Positions 24,024 to 36,257 of a stretch of DNA of 64,000 bases are shown piece by piece. Source of the stretch: Trema orientale (Eukaryota; Streptophyta; Magnoliopsida; Rosales; Cannabaceae); assembly GCA_002914845.1 (NCBI GenBank), contig JXTC01000405.1:175748-239747 (forward strand), written 5' to 3'. The notes under the pieces were generated by a model. That model had not been told where the DNA came from, searched no databases, and saw only the letters and a program-made list of their open reading frames with translations. Position numbers and translations under genes: made by a program. Numbering within the stretch: the first letter of the stretch is position 1; each line of letters starts with the position of its first letter.

Positions 24024-24531
24024 TGTTAGATATACATAATGGATTATTAAATCAAATATAATCCCAGAATCTATCATGCTAAATTGTCAGGAAAAAATTT
24101 GTCAAGAGAAATTCGTAACTAACCTGAATCCATTGAGTTTGACAGCAAAGGATGTGATCACGTAAGCAGAAGCGATTAACTGATTAGAATCTGAGGGTAG
24201 AAGATCTTCCACAGCCAGAATACTCTATGTATACTCAATAAGAACTCTCTTTATTGATGGAGGTAGAGGAGAAGAGCACACGTTCTATTTGGCTTGGGGG
24301 ACCAAAACCCTATAGTTATGTCTTTATATAATAGTCACCAATAGAGACCCCATCAATCCTTATTGGACTAGGATTAGGTAACCACACATTATAGAGTCCA
24401 CATTAAATAAGTAACTTCTTGAGCTCTCAATTAGATCACTTAATGACCCCACTTAATTAGACAGCTCTAATATTATATAATTGCTATAAAACCATGTGGC
24501 TCACTTTTGGTTATAAACATATAACCTAACA
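24024..24531 (-). repeat. 5' LTR of the Copia element
   Basis: 508 bases with TGTTAG/CTAACA termini. It is followed on the plus strand by the target duplication ATTAT. Confidence 0.95.
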
Positions 24532-24566
24532 ATTATCAAACGCAACTTCATTCCCTGATGCAAGTT

Positions 24567-24925
24567 TCAAACGCTTTCTCTTATTTTGGAACTACATTCA
24601 GACTGGTCATCATAGTACTTGTTCCAAAGCATAACTCCTCCATACTCAATGCGTGTGCCCTTAACGAACGGCAATACTTGAGAAATGAAAACATCGCTTA
24701 GGACAAAATCTAAAACAAATAACGACAGTTGAACATTTCTAACACACTACAAACCTTCCTGTATAACATATGCCTTTCAGGCTGCCCTTTCCTTCGTTTT
24801 TGGCCCAATATATGACAATGCGTCCAGCATATATTTGAATAGGAAACCAAAGCAAGGAGACTTATGAGTCGGAGGGAAAGCATAAAACTGACATGAGGTA
24901 AGGAACTACAGATTTTGTTGGCCAT
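24567..24925 (-). pseudogene. Class III chitinase pseudogene with internal deletion
   Basis: The minus strand starts with an ATG at 24925 and a hydrophobic signal-like segment (MANKICSSLPHVSFMLSLRL...LLALVSYS). After a frameshift come GRIVIYWAKNEGKGSL, the degenerate mature N-terminus (compare [16 protein letters not shown] in the copy at 34596). After a short unrelated stretch the frame resumes with QVLPFVKGT, YGGVMLWNKYYDDQ and SSKIRESV, then a stop at 24567-24569. About 600 bases of the catalytic core are missing. A TATA box (TATAAATA, minus, 24995-25002) lies about 70 bases upstream, as in the 33882-34596 copy. The Copia element inserted about 35 bases beyond the stop. Confidence 0.88.
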
Positions 24926-25059
24926 TATTCTAAATAGCTTTATTCTTTTAATCTTTTGAGCTTGGTATGTAGCAAGGCTAACAATTGGAGTTGTTATTTA
25001 TACAAGAATGTATCAGACATATGTTGTAAAAACTCAGTTTTTTATTTTTTTAAATATAT

Positions 25060-25870
25060 TTTAGGATTAATTACGTAAAAATACCCCTAGATTTAACTTT
25101 TTTTTTTGGGCAAAAAACACCATATTTTTTGAAATTTTGTAAATTAATAACCTCGTTTTTGAAATTTTGCAAATTAATACCTTCACCTTTTCGATTTCTG
25201 TAAATTAATACCCTCACTTTTAAATTATAAAAAATTAATACTCTGATATTTATGATTTCTGTAAATTAATACCCTCAACTTTTGTTTTCTTCGTAAATTT
25301 ATACTATGAGCAAATTAAAATATGTAAACACCTCTCATTAACTTATTAAAAATGTTTAGATATTAGTATATTATCAGAAATTATTTTATAAATACTTTTT
25401 TTGGTTAATTGCTAAAAAAAATACAAATTTCTTTTTATTTTACCTCTCATGTTTCTTTTTTTTTTTAATATAATTAACCATTTTTACTTCTCGTTCTAAT
25501 TTATTACTTTTTTTCTTTAAATGAAAAGTAAAAATGCTAACAACAGATATTTTTCAGAAAATTTATTATGGTTTAATAAGTTTTAATTAAGTTGATGATG
25601 ACTACTACCATCTTTTTATTATTAAAATTAACTAATTGGGCATTAAGGTGAAAATTTATAAGAATATCAAATATTATGGTATTAATTTGCAAGAATTTTA
25701 ATTCTTCAGATATTAATTTGCAGAATTCAAAAGTAAGGATATTATTTTGTAGAAATTCGAAAGTCATGATATTATTTTGCCGAAATTTAAAAATGGCGGT
25801 ATTATCTTGCAGAAATTCAAAAATTAAGGTATTTTTTTTTTTTTTTTTGCAGAAAAATTAAAAATCAGAC
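25060..25870. mobile_element. Foldback-like element with inverted minisatellite arms
   Basis: The left arm (about 25080-25300) holds about five 30-base units of the form TTTCTGTAAATTAATACCCTC. The right arm (about 25675-25850) holds units in the opposite orientation (GGTATTAATTTGCAAGAATT, ATATTATTTTGTAGAAATTC). The middle is AT-rich and non-coding. Long inverted arms built of tandem short units are typical of foldback elements. Exact ends were not resolved. Confidence 0.5.
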
Positions 25871-26160
25871 TATTTTAACATCATTATACCTATATTTTAT
25901 ATACATTTTTCAGTGGGACCCACTCCTATTTTGAAAAGTCAAAGGACTTTGCCTTCTCCCTCCTCTCCCTCTCGTTCACCCTCTCACGCTCGACAGAAAG
26001 AGGAAAAAAAAAAAAAAAAAAACACAGACCATTAAGAACAACAACTGCCATCCACCAAATCGGAACCGCCACACTCCAGAACGTCCCCTGCCAGAGATTT
26101 AGGGCCGTCGGATCTACCGTTCGCCTCCGGTAGCGCAAAAAGCTCCGCTGACAAATTCTG

Positions 26161-26188
26161 ATGCCGGCGCCGATTCCGGCCACTTCAG
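26161..26188 (+). other. Possible orphan first coding exon
   Basis: A GC-richer block (about 25925-26190), with a CT-rich leader, an ATG opening MPAPIPATS and a donor-like CAG|GTATTC at 26188, looks like a promoter-proximal gene fragment. No continuing exon was found downstream. Very tentative. Confidence 0.2.
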
Positions 26189-26369
26189 GTATTCGTTTTC
26201 ATTCACCACTAAGACATGGTCACTCACGCCAAATCAGAAAAGTTTTCAAATTAACTCGAGTAAACGTCTGAATTGTTTTAAGCTTTCCCAATAAAAAGCC
26301 GTAATATAGAAAACAATAATCGGTTTTGTTTCTGTTGTGCCCAGCGGAAGCACAAATATTAAACTTGCT

Positions 26370-26940
26370 AGACAAACATCAAATTATAGGGATTTACGAC
26401 AAAATATATCACAAGCAACACAAGGATTTATGATGGTTCAGCTATAAAATATAGCCTACATCCACGTCGGAGACATCGAAGAATTCCACTATAACTAAAG
26501 GAGATTACAAAAGTCTAACAAAATTTTTCTCACACCCAAATCCCAAATACACCCAAATTTCTCTCTCACAAAAGCAACCAAGGCCACAAAGAAGATACTT
26601 TGCCAACAATCTTGATGCCAATATCAAAAGGAAATAACAAATAAACAAGCTACAAAGAAACCTAATCCAAAAGTTTGTTTATACCAAAATTCCTACGAAC
26701 TAAAAGAGAAGAATTTGTGTATTGAGAGAACAAAAGCTACCCAAAAGACTAAATATGGCTGCACACGGCTGCTGCCCATCTTCCTTCACGTTGCATACAT
26801 ATATATATATATGCCTCAGTGCATTAAACAATTGACTAAAAAAAACAGGTAATATCCAAGTTCTATTTGGGCCGTTGCCCAAACTTTTCCTTAGCTTAAT
26901 TGGAAGCCACGTTCCAACAGTTTCATCACCACATGGCATG
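26370..26940. repeat. Possible solo-LTR remnant
   Basis: Contains GATTTATGATGGTTCAGC and GCCTACATCCACGTCGGAG. This resembles the 'TTTACGTGGTTCGGC...GCCTACGTCCACGG' block common in LTRs of plant Copia-like elements. No partner LTR or gag-pol is nearby. Borders unknown. Confidence 0.35.
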
Positions 26941-27699
26941 CAAAATGCCTTGGATATTTTCCCCGAAAAAAAAAAAAGGCAGTCTGATATTTTAAGGATA
27001 ACATTATCGAAAGTTCAAAATGTCGGCAAGAATTTTCGGAGCTAGTTTTCAATTAATTAAAAGACTAAAATAATTTAGAAGCCCTAATTTTATCAATAGA
27101 AATGAAACCCAATAATTAATGTTTAGAAACTATAGCTTGTCGAAGCTAAATAAGTTTCGGAAGAATTTGGTTGTGAATTAGATTTTGGATCAAAGTAGTC
27201 ACATGTTCCCACCCAAAAAAAGAAATAATAATTATAGTGTGAAGGGTAAGAAAGGATTTTTATTTTTAACCATTAAAATACGCTATTAAAATAGGAGATC
27301 AAATAGTGTGTTTGTGGCGTATAAACAACTGACTACTTACTTAGTATTCATCAGCTAAAGCTTCCTCTCTCCGGGCAGTGAGATCTCGAGTGGGCATTTC
27401 GAGATTGCTTCGCTTCCAAAGCTTTCATTGGACTAGTATAAGGTAAAAGAAGAAGTTGTTGATTGGTTTTCTCGTTGTAATTTAGTACTGGCTCTTTATA
27501 ATTTGTAAGATGTTATTATAAAATGTATTTTAGCGAATCATCATGATGCATATCTATAGGATATTGCAGTCTAAATTACTGATTGTGTTTTGACTTTGTA
27601 GGCTTCAAATGACATTTCTCTGACTCAAACACGACTTGTCTTTTTCTTCATATTCCTCCAAGAACTTTGAGTAAAACAAGAACTATAAAATCAATCGTA

Positions 27700-28170
27700 T
27701 GGCGGGTACAAATTTATGTCAGAGAAATAACCTCCCTACTAGGCACGCAAAATTGTGAAAATAATAAATAAAGTGAAATAATAAGACACACAATTTACGT
27801 AGTTTACTAATTTAGCTACGTCTATGGGACTACTGCAGATTTTTTACTATAGGGAGAAAATTTATATTGTGTTTATAACACTCAACTCACAACCGTGAAC
27901 CCAATTCTACTCAAGAATTTTTCTCACAAAAAAATTCTCTCAAAAGCTTTTTCTTAAGCTTTTACTGAAAGCTTTCTTTCTTTCACTCTCAATTTTGAGA
28001 TTTTCTCTCTTTACATATGTTGGGATGCCAAATGGAGTTGTGAAAGGGTCTATTTATAGGCTAAAACTTTTTTCTTTCACATGATTAGTAGCCTATAATG
28101 ACTGCCCATTGTCAACAAAAATGAGCTTGGATGGTAGGAGCAAAAAACACATGTTATAATAGAAAAGCTT
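27700..28170. repeat. Second possible LTR remnant
   Basis: ACACAATTTACGTAGTTTAC, then TAGCTACGTCTATGGGACTAC, shows the same conserved LTR-type block as the remnant at 26370. It is followed by short repeated AAGCTTT/AAAGCTTT motifs. No coding part is attached. Confidence 0.35.
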
Positions 28171-28221
28171 TAGGCCGTACAGATGAATGGTCACTTCTAC
28201 AACGTACTCAACGTCGCTTTG

Positions 28222-29160
28222 AGACAAAATTGCATAACATGGCCAAAATGCTTTGATTAGCTTGTCTTAAATTGGCTATATAGTTTCTAATCGAGTATTA
28301 GGTAGGTGTATTATTGAGGTTGTAACGTTAAACATAGAATACTCTTAAAAGCCGCCCTTTATCGTGAAATTAATAATAGTGCAATAATGCTGCTGCTGCC
28401 TAACTGAAAGAAATTTGATGCATGCATGGCTGGCCGCTTTAGAAAATATCCAGTATGTATAGTACAAGTGAACTAGCTAGCAGAATACATAATAATTTAA
28501 GACTTGCATGGATTATAAAAATATATTCTTATTTTTTTATTTTAAATGAAAGGAGTGTAAGATTTCTCAAGAATTTGTTAAGAAGATTTTGATTCTAAAA
28601 ATAAAAAAATGATAAAAATAAAAGTATGTCCAAGTATGTCTTTATTTGCAACTAGCACATGAGTTGGTTCATTACTATATTGTATTGTCTTCCACAAGTT
28701 AAGTTATTTAAGATCAGCTCTTCATTTATTTGTTTTCGTCCGAAATTAAAAGGGTTAATGTCAAGTCAAACAATATCAGTTTTGAGTAGTGACTTTGGAA
28801 TTCTGTCCACTCCATCATGACTAAACATATTTGTTTTATCTCAGAGCGTAGCCATACGTAGTCCAGTAAGCTAATAAAATGCGACACTTTGAGTTATACG
28901 TTTCTTCATGATGATTTATATGTTGCATGCAAAATGCGAAGATAGATTACTTGTACAAATTACATGATCATACCACAAATAAATTTCGCTAATTAGAATT
29001 AGTTACGTGGAAGTAGCTTTATTTTATCATAAGTAGATGCCACATTCTCCATCGAATATACCTTACGGCAAGATGCATTGCTGGATTAGCTGTATAACTC
29101 AAACATTAGGCTTAATATATAGCTGAGCTATAGCTGTGGTCGATCATATTGCTGATCGAG
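28222..29160. repeat. Segmental duplicate of chitinase 3' flank (copy A)
   Basis: Colinear with 35546-37375. Shared blocks include AAAATTGCATAAYATGGCCA, GCCGCCCTTTATCRTGAA, TATCAGTTTTGAGT, AATGCGACACTT, AGTTATACGTT, TAGCTTTATTTTATCATAAG and AAACATTAGGCTTAAT. Copy A lacks the MITE present in copy B. Confidence 0.8.
29101..29157 (-). pseudogene. Relic of a class III chitinase 3' end
   Basis: AAACATTAGGCTTAAT, a 4-base insertion, then AGCTGAGCTATAG and TGGTCGATCATATTG corresponds to the last about 15 codons and stop of the chitinase at 37332. The coding match ends where the three-copy repeat begins (29167). It shows that a further chitinase copy once stood here. Confidence 0.6.
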
Positions 29161-29166
29161 AGCAAA

Positions 29167-30076
29167 GAATGTAAATATCCCAAATTTTAATGAAGACATT
29201 AGCATGTATGTATAGGACAACATTCGAGGAATTTGTTCATATTTTAAAAAATTATTGGTTTGAAATTATAGCAATTTTGATGCCAGAATATGCTAATCGG
29301 CAGGCAAAGCTGAGAACGGAAGGAGATAGAGAGAACCTCACTTGGCCCTATTATGTTTTTCTTTTTCTTTTTCTTTTTTTTTTAAAAATAATTGGTCCTA
29401 ATATGTAGTTATAGTTTATAATGTCGATAAAATATATATTATATATATATTTAAAGTAAATCTTTTATATTTTTTTTCGCGTTCAATTCTTTTCTTCAAA
29501 AAAAAAAAAAAAACGCATCACTTCTTTCTCTATAAATGTGTTGTGTCTTCATTATTAATTCTCTTAAAGTGATTTTGAAATTGGCGTTTTGAAATTGTTA
29601 CATTATATATGTATTGAAAGAGCAGTGATTTATTAGGATAGATTTATTAGGAGACCCATTTTATCTGATACATTATATTTCAATATTGTTAACCGAAAAG
29701 CCAACTGGGGCTAGCTCAGTTGGTCCAAGGTTTGAGAGTTGTGTGTGTGTTTAGGGGGGTCAGGGGTTCAAACCTTGGTAGTGTGTGTGTGTGTCATTTT
29801 CCTTTAATTTGTAGTAAGTGGTGGTCATTAGTTAAGCCCTACTATTTTTAAATAAAAAAAAATATTGTTAACCGAAAAAATCTTAACAAGTAGTGATTTT
29901 TTGTTTTTCTTTTTTGGATATTGCTAGAAAAGTCTTCCTATAAAATCATAATTGTGGATTTGACTACTACATCCATCTTTTTTTGGTAGTTTTAATAACA
30001 CTTAAACTTTTAATTAAAATAAAATTAAGATTATGTATGTGCGAATTCTAAATTAACAGTGATGGTTTTAGAACTT
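29167..30076 (+). repeat. Three-copy dispersed repeat, copy 1 (carries a SINE)
   Basis: Begins GAATGTAAATATCCCAAATT and contains AGAGAACCTCACTTGGCCCT. Its 3' part runs to GATGGTTTTAGAACTTT. Copies 2 and 3 lie at 30466-30934 and 32701-33509. Copy 1 is interrupted by the SINE at 29700-29860. No coding function recognised. Confidence 0.85.
29700..29860 (+). mobile_element. tRNA-derived SINE with 18-bp target duplication
   Basis: The Pol III promoter boxes are visible: box A TAGCTCAGTTGG (29712-29723) and box B GGTTCAAACC (29765-29774). A unique 3' part (TTTTCCTTTAATTTGTAGTA, then GTGGTCATTAGTTAAGCCC) ends in an A-run. The flanks are AATATTGTTAACCGAAAA on both sides (29682-29699 and 29861-29878). 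The paralogous sequence at about 33300-33317 has one uninterrupted copy of this target, giving a natural empty site. Confidence 0.93.
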
Positions 30077-30465
30077 TCACCCGTAAATCTTCCTAGTTTC
30101 CTTCGATTATTTAGCCATGCATATATATAAATTGATGTATGAGGGAGCTTCAAAATAATGAATAGCTTTGTGAAAATGAGGACATTTTGGAAACTATAAA
30201 TAGACTATTAAATGTTTTTGAGTGCATGATTTTTATTATTTTATTACTTAACAAGTGTTTTCCAATGATGAAAATAAAGTTATGGGTAATTTATGAACTT
30301 TTTTAAAGATACCATTTTATTTACAAATTGATGAGAAGTATAATTTTTTTCCTATTTTGTAAAACTTAAATTCTCAAAATATTTAATATTTAAATTTTCT
30401 TTTCTGCTATTGGCCCAGGTTTGGGTCGTGACAAATCCCACATGGTAATTTTAGATGTGTGACAT

Positions 30466-30934
30466 GACAATGATAATTACTTTGATAATATTATGATGAG
30501 TCCATTTTTTTTTTTTCATTATGAGGACATTATTAGTAGACCGCTGAATGTAAATATCCCAAATTTTGATAAAGACATTAGCATGTATGTATAGGACACC
30601 ATTCGAGGAATTTGTTCATATTTTATAAAATCATTGGTTTGAAATTATAACAAATTTGATGCGAGAATATGCTAATCGGCAGGCAAAATTGAGAACCGAA
30701 GGAGATAGAGAGAACCTCACTTGGCCCTATTATGTTTTTCTTTTTCTTTTTCTTTTTTTAAATAATTGGTCCTAATATGTTAGTTATAGTTGATACTGTC
30801 GATAAAATATATATTATATATATTTACAGTAAATCCTTTCTTTCTTTTTTTTTTCGCGTTCAATTCTTTTCTTTCAAAAAAAAAAAAAAGAAAAAAAAAA
30901 CTCATCACCTCTTTCACTTCAAATGTGTTGTGTC
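30466..30934 (+). repeat. Three-copy dispersed repeat, copy 2 (3' truncated)
   Basis: Shares the segment upstream of the core (GACAATGATAATTACTTT, AGGACATTATTAGTAGAC) with copy 3 and ends around CAAATGTGTTGTGTC. Confidence 0.85.
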
Positions 30935-32700
30935 AAATGGATGTTCAAGATATTGGGTCGATAACTCAACTTGCACGAAAAAAAAGCCTTTTCCTGTGGT
31001 TTTGATAGAGCCCAATTGAAGCTTCTCAAAAATCTACAATGGGTGTGTAATTCAACTTTCTAAATCATTTAAGTGTCAAGCAATGTCCCCAACGTCCTTG
31101 GCTACTAATAAGGAAGCCTTCCACCTTAACTTGAAACATTCCAATGCTTATCACTATATGGACTCCAACTCCTTGTCAACTTCAATTTCAAAATCGGTCA
31201 AGTCACCATACACATCCACAAGCTCAAACTTAGAGTCACAAACCACTTTGTCCAAGGGAACACCTGCGTTTTTCTTTATTTATTTATTTATTTATTTATT
31301 CATTCAGAACCAGAAATTGCATATTGAGATGGCCAATAATGGACACCTTTTAAGATGCTTGTCGTTACCAAGACAAGTGACGTCGTTTCATGAAGAATTT
31401 TCTTTGCTCAACTTCTCAACAACAAATCCAATAGCATATTGATTATTATCATGACAACCAGCAAGTTATAGTTGTTGTTATATAGGCATCCTTCACTTGC
31501 ACCCAGTATTGCACCAAATTCACTAACAGTTTTTACTTATAATATTAGCTGGTTCCAAGGTAATCTTCCAACCGAATGTTTTCATCCTATGTTTACAATT
31601 CACCGTCTTCTAATTATCATTAACTTCAGAGTCTCTCAGTGCTTGCTTCAAAACCAAAGAAGAGTGATTCTGTTCAATATTGGAATTAGTAGCAAGTTTG
31701 TTTTGTTCTTTTTTAACGTTTTCATTACTCAATTCCATAATTGCACTTAAAAGAATTTCTAGAAAGAAGAAAATTCTATACCATCAACTTGAATTATTTG
31801 TCTTGAAACTAAGGAGAAAATTTGATGATCAATAACCTCCAACTCTTCAACTTCTTTTACAGCAGTTTATTTGTAAAGCAAGATTTGTTTTCATGAAATA
31901 GCTGATTCAACCGTCTTCTCTAGAATTGTTGAAACATGCTTGAACAAAAAGGAATCCTTCTTTTTTTAAGTTAAGTCTACGCATGAATGATCCCCACTGA
32001 CGTGAGCATTTAGTTCTTTTTAATTTTAATTTATTTTAATCTCAAAATCAGTTCTGCATTTAGTTTTTTTAATTTTAATTTATTTTAATCTCAAAATCAG
32101 TTCTTTTTAATTACTCAAAGTTTGTTCTTTTCAATTTTAATTTGTTTTAATTTTAATTTGATTAACAAGTTCTCGCAACATCACGCTACTATAGGAGGAG
32201 AAAACCTCTTTATATAGGCTCTAAGAATGCTAACACTTTCATTCTTCATCGATCTAGGATTCTTGTACAGTCTCTTTATATATAGGTTTTAAGGCCCTAA
32301 GAACTTTATTCTCAGGCCATGTGGGATTCCTGTCTATTTCCATTGAATTTATAATTCAATGAAAGTATTTTCATATATCAGTTTCTTATTTACCTGAGCA
32401 TTATTTTGAGTGTGTAAATATGCGATTACATTATTCTTGCGAAGCAAAACACAAATCTAATCTTTCACTAATACGAAGTGGGTCTCACTCAAGATTAAGC
32501 CTTAAAATGACATATTATCATGCCATTATCCAACAATTTTAGCTTGCTTTTTCGTTTTTCTCCAAGTTCTAATTTTTTCTTTTCTTTGGCTAATTTGTTG
32601 ACTTTGGAGTCTTAACCACCGAACACAATATAACTGTCAAACTTTCTAGCTACTAACATAGTTGTTAAGGATTGGGGCATCTAGCTAATTTTACTTTTGT
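30935..32700. other. Intergenic region between repeat copies
   Basis: No recognised gene. An open frame at 31083-31442 (119 codons) and one at 31472-31750 have no recognisable motif; the region may hold an old retroelement relic. A TTTA repeat occurs at 31276-31300, and a local duplication of TTTTAATTTTAATTTATTTT occurs at about 32015-32100. Confidence 0.4.
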
Positions 32701-33509
32701 GATACGAAAATGATAATTACTTTTAATAACATTTCTAATGAGTCCATTTTATTATCACGAGGACATTATTAGTAGACTCTTGAATGTAAATATCCCAAAT
32801 TTTAATGAAGACATTAGCATGTATGTATAGGACACCATTCGAGGAATTTGTTCATATTTTATAAAATTATTGGTTTGAAATTTTGATGCAAGAATATGCT
32901 AATCAGCAGGCAAAACTGAGAACGGAAGGAGATAGAGAGAACCTCACTTGGCCCTATTATGTTTTTCTTTTTCTTTTTCTTTTTCTTTTTTTTTTTAAAT
33001 AATTGGTCCTAATATGTTAGTCATGGGTTATACTGTTGATAAAATATATATTATATATATTTAAAGTAAATCTTTTCTATTTTTTTTCGCTTTCAATTCA
33101 TTTCTTCCCAAAAAATAAAAAAATAAAAAAGCATCACTTCTTTCTCTATAAATGTGTTGTGTCTTCATTATTAATTCTCTTAAAGTGATTTTAAAAGTTG
33201 GCATTTCGAAATTGTTACATTATATATGTATTGAAAGAGCAGTGATTTAACAGGATAGATTTATTAGGAGACCCGTTTTATCTGATACATTACATTTCAA
33301 TATTGTTAACCGAAAAACTCTTAACAAAGTACTGATTTTTTGTTTTTTGTTTTCCTTTTTGGATATTGCTAGAAAAGTCTTCCTATAAAATCATAATAGT
33401 GTATTTGACTACTACATCCATCTTAATTACACGTAAACTTTTAATTAAAATAAAATTAAGATTATGAATGTGCAAATTCTAAATTAATGGTGATGGTTTT
33501 AGAACTTTT
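32701..33509 (+). repeat. Three-copy dispersed repeat, copy 3
   Basis: The fullest copy without the SINE; matches 29167-30076 and 30466-30934. It contains the uninterrupted SINE target ATATTGTTAACCGAAAA at about 33300. Confidence 0.85.
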
Positions 33510-33881
33510 ATTTTAATAAAAGTAAGTCATTATGGCAATATTATTCCGACATTATTTATTTACATTCAAAATAATCATTAATTATAGTAACTTACTTTCT
33601 GTAAACTATAAGGAAGAGTGAGTTTAGTAAATTCTCTCTAATTTTGGTTCTCCTAATTTTGTAATGCAATACGGAAAAAAGAAAAAAGAAAAAAAAAAAA
33701 AAGCTGTTCGTAAAATATTGTCAACACATAAATAAAAAAAAAAAAAAAGCAAGATCGTATTTCTTTCATAACTATAAGAAAAGCGACGTACACACCCAAT
33801 CCATATCCATATTTTTATTTAACTCTTACATATAATATAATAGCCAACTTCATGATTCATATATAGTACGTGCATAACGTT

Positions 33882-34667
<786 letters not shown>

Positions 34668-35545
34668 CAAGACTCTTGAAGCTAGAAATTTGGTGTCACG
34701 TCGATTTGTGATGAAAAGGGATTTATTGAGTTTAACTATAAAAGTCAAAGTCTCTACTCTATACAACTAGCACGAAGCTATGAAGCTTTTTCCTTTGCTC
34801 TGGATGCCCTTATGGAAGTTATGCTCTTGGGAAAAATGCTAAAGTAGTTCTAAGTATCGTGCAACTAATACAAGTGTGAGACTGAGACTAAGTTGCCCAT
34901 GGCGGCTCGTTATGCTAGCTTAGGAAGTGGAAAAGGAGGAGCCGAGGATAGAAAGTAGAAACAGAGCTCTTAGTCAAAGTGTCTCTATTATGACTAAATA
35001 CGAGGTTTTTTTCATAAAATATTGCTCTCGCAAAAGTCTTCCCTCTCGTTTTTTTTTTCGGTCAAACCAGTATTCTAAAATGTCTTACCCCTTCCTTTCA
35101 AAAAAAAAAAAAAAAAATGTCTTGCCCCTTAAACACCTTTTTAAAGGTAACATTTTACTAAATTCACTTACATGTTTTAATCTTTACTCTTTTCCAGGAG
35201 AAGAAAACAAAATTTTAATTTTTTTTACTTTATTTCTTCATTAAATTGAAATCAAATCATTTTTGTTAAAGGGTGGTTTACAGAGTTGTTTGGTGAGGGT
35301 ATTACAAGCATTTTCAAAAAAATTTAACCTCAAACTTGACCAAGAACTGCCAGAAGAGACATTTTTTTCACTGTATGAAATACATATATATGAGAAACTT
35401 TTTAGTTTTATAACAACATAGGATTAAACATTGTATTTACCCATAATATAGGGTGAGTTTGGTAATTATCCTTTGTAATTATAATATATTTAGGCCAAAA
35501 AGATGAATATATTGTCCAATTGCTTCACTTACTTTGACCATACGT
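34668..35545. other. Upstream region of the GC-rich chitinase
   Basis: No gene recognised. An A-run at 35100-35117 and scattered TTGAC sites occur (for example 35335-35345 and 35530-35540). Possible defence-type promoter elements are inference only. Confidence 0.4.
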
Positions 35546-35669
35546 GAGCCAAAATTGCATAATATGGCCAAAATGAGTCTGACTTGTCTTTGGCTAAATA
35601 GTTTTAAATCGATTACTAGGTAGGGCTAGGAGCTAGTAGTCGTGAGGGGCCGAGGAGAGAAATATAGAA

Positions 35670-35853
35670 GAATAATGCTATAGGGCACCAGTGGTGCCCA
35701 GCACCACAATGATGTGTCAGTCTGTCACTGGTTAATCATGATTATAATTTAAGTGGGGCCTATGTGGGACTCAGTTTATTAATTAAATCATCCAGTGACA
35801 AACAGACATATCACTGTGGTGCTGGGCACCACTGGTACCCCATAGCATTGCTC
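35670..35853. mobile_element. MULE-type MITE with perfect 9-bp target duplication
   Basis: 184 bases. Inverted ends of about 60 bases (GAATAATGCTATAGGGCACC against GAGCAATGCTATGGGGTACC, both then AGTGGTGCCCAGCACCAC) meet in a short AT-rich centre. The flanks are AATATAGAA on both sides (35661-35669 and 35854-35862). Nine-base duplications are characteristic of Mutator-like elements. The paralogous DNA at about 28335-28355 lacks the insert. Confidence 0.93.
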
Positions 35854-36013
35854 AATATAGAAAGGCCGCCCTTTATCATGAATGCTGCCTAACTTATAAG
35901 AGAAAATACTTGACACAGGAGGGTCAGCCAGTATAGGATTTAATTTTTACTGCTGGAGTCGAAGCACCTAGTTAGAAAATTTAGAAATATAAGCCCCCAA
36001 GGGCTAAAGAAAC

Positions 36014-36257
36014 NNNNNNNNNNNNNNNNNNNNNNNNNNNNNNNNNNNNNNNNNNNNNNNNNNNNNNNNNNNNNNNNNNNNNNNNNNNNNNNNNNNNNNN
36101 NNNNNNNNNNNNNNNNNNNNNNNNNNNNNNNNNNNNNNNNNNNNNNNNNNNNNNNNNNNNNNNNNNNNNNNNNNNNNNNNNNNNNNNNNNNNNNNNNNNN
36201 NNNNNNNNNNNNNNNNNNNNNNNNNNNNNNNNNNNNNNNNNNNNNNNNNNNNNNNNN
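36014..36257. other. Assembly gap (244 N)
   Basis: Run of N, sequence unknown. Confidence 1.

Larger units (their letters stand above)
17775..24531 (-). mobile_element. Decayed Copia LTR retrotransposon
   Basis: A full-length Copia element transcribed on the minus strand. It has LTRs at 24024-24531 (5') and 17775-18281 (3'), flanked by the 5-bp target duplication ATTAT (17770-17774 and 24532-24536). Order on the minus strand is 5' LTR, iMet-type primer site, long leader, gag, protease, integrase, reverse transcriptase, RNase H, polypurine tract, 3' LTR, which is the Copia order. The two LTRs differ at about 18 of the first 190 aligned bases, so the insertion is old. Many stops and frameshifts make it non-autonomous. 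It resembles Tnt1/Tork-type elements in its gag (SLMIMK) and linker (RSTRERRSAIPDDY) motifs. Confidence 0.95.

Noticed and set aside
31083..31442. 119-codon open frame between repeat copies
   Set aside because: No recognised domain and it ends in a TTTA repeat; may be an old retroelement piece but cannot be supported.
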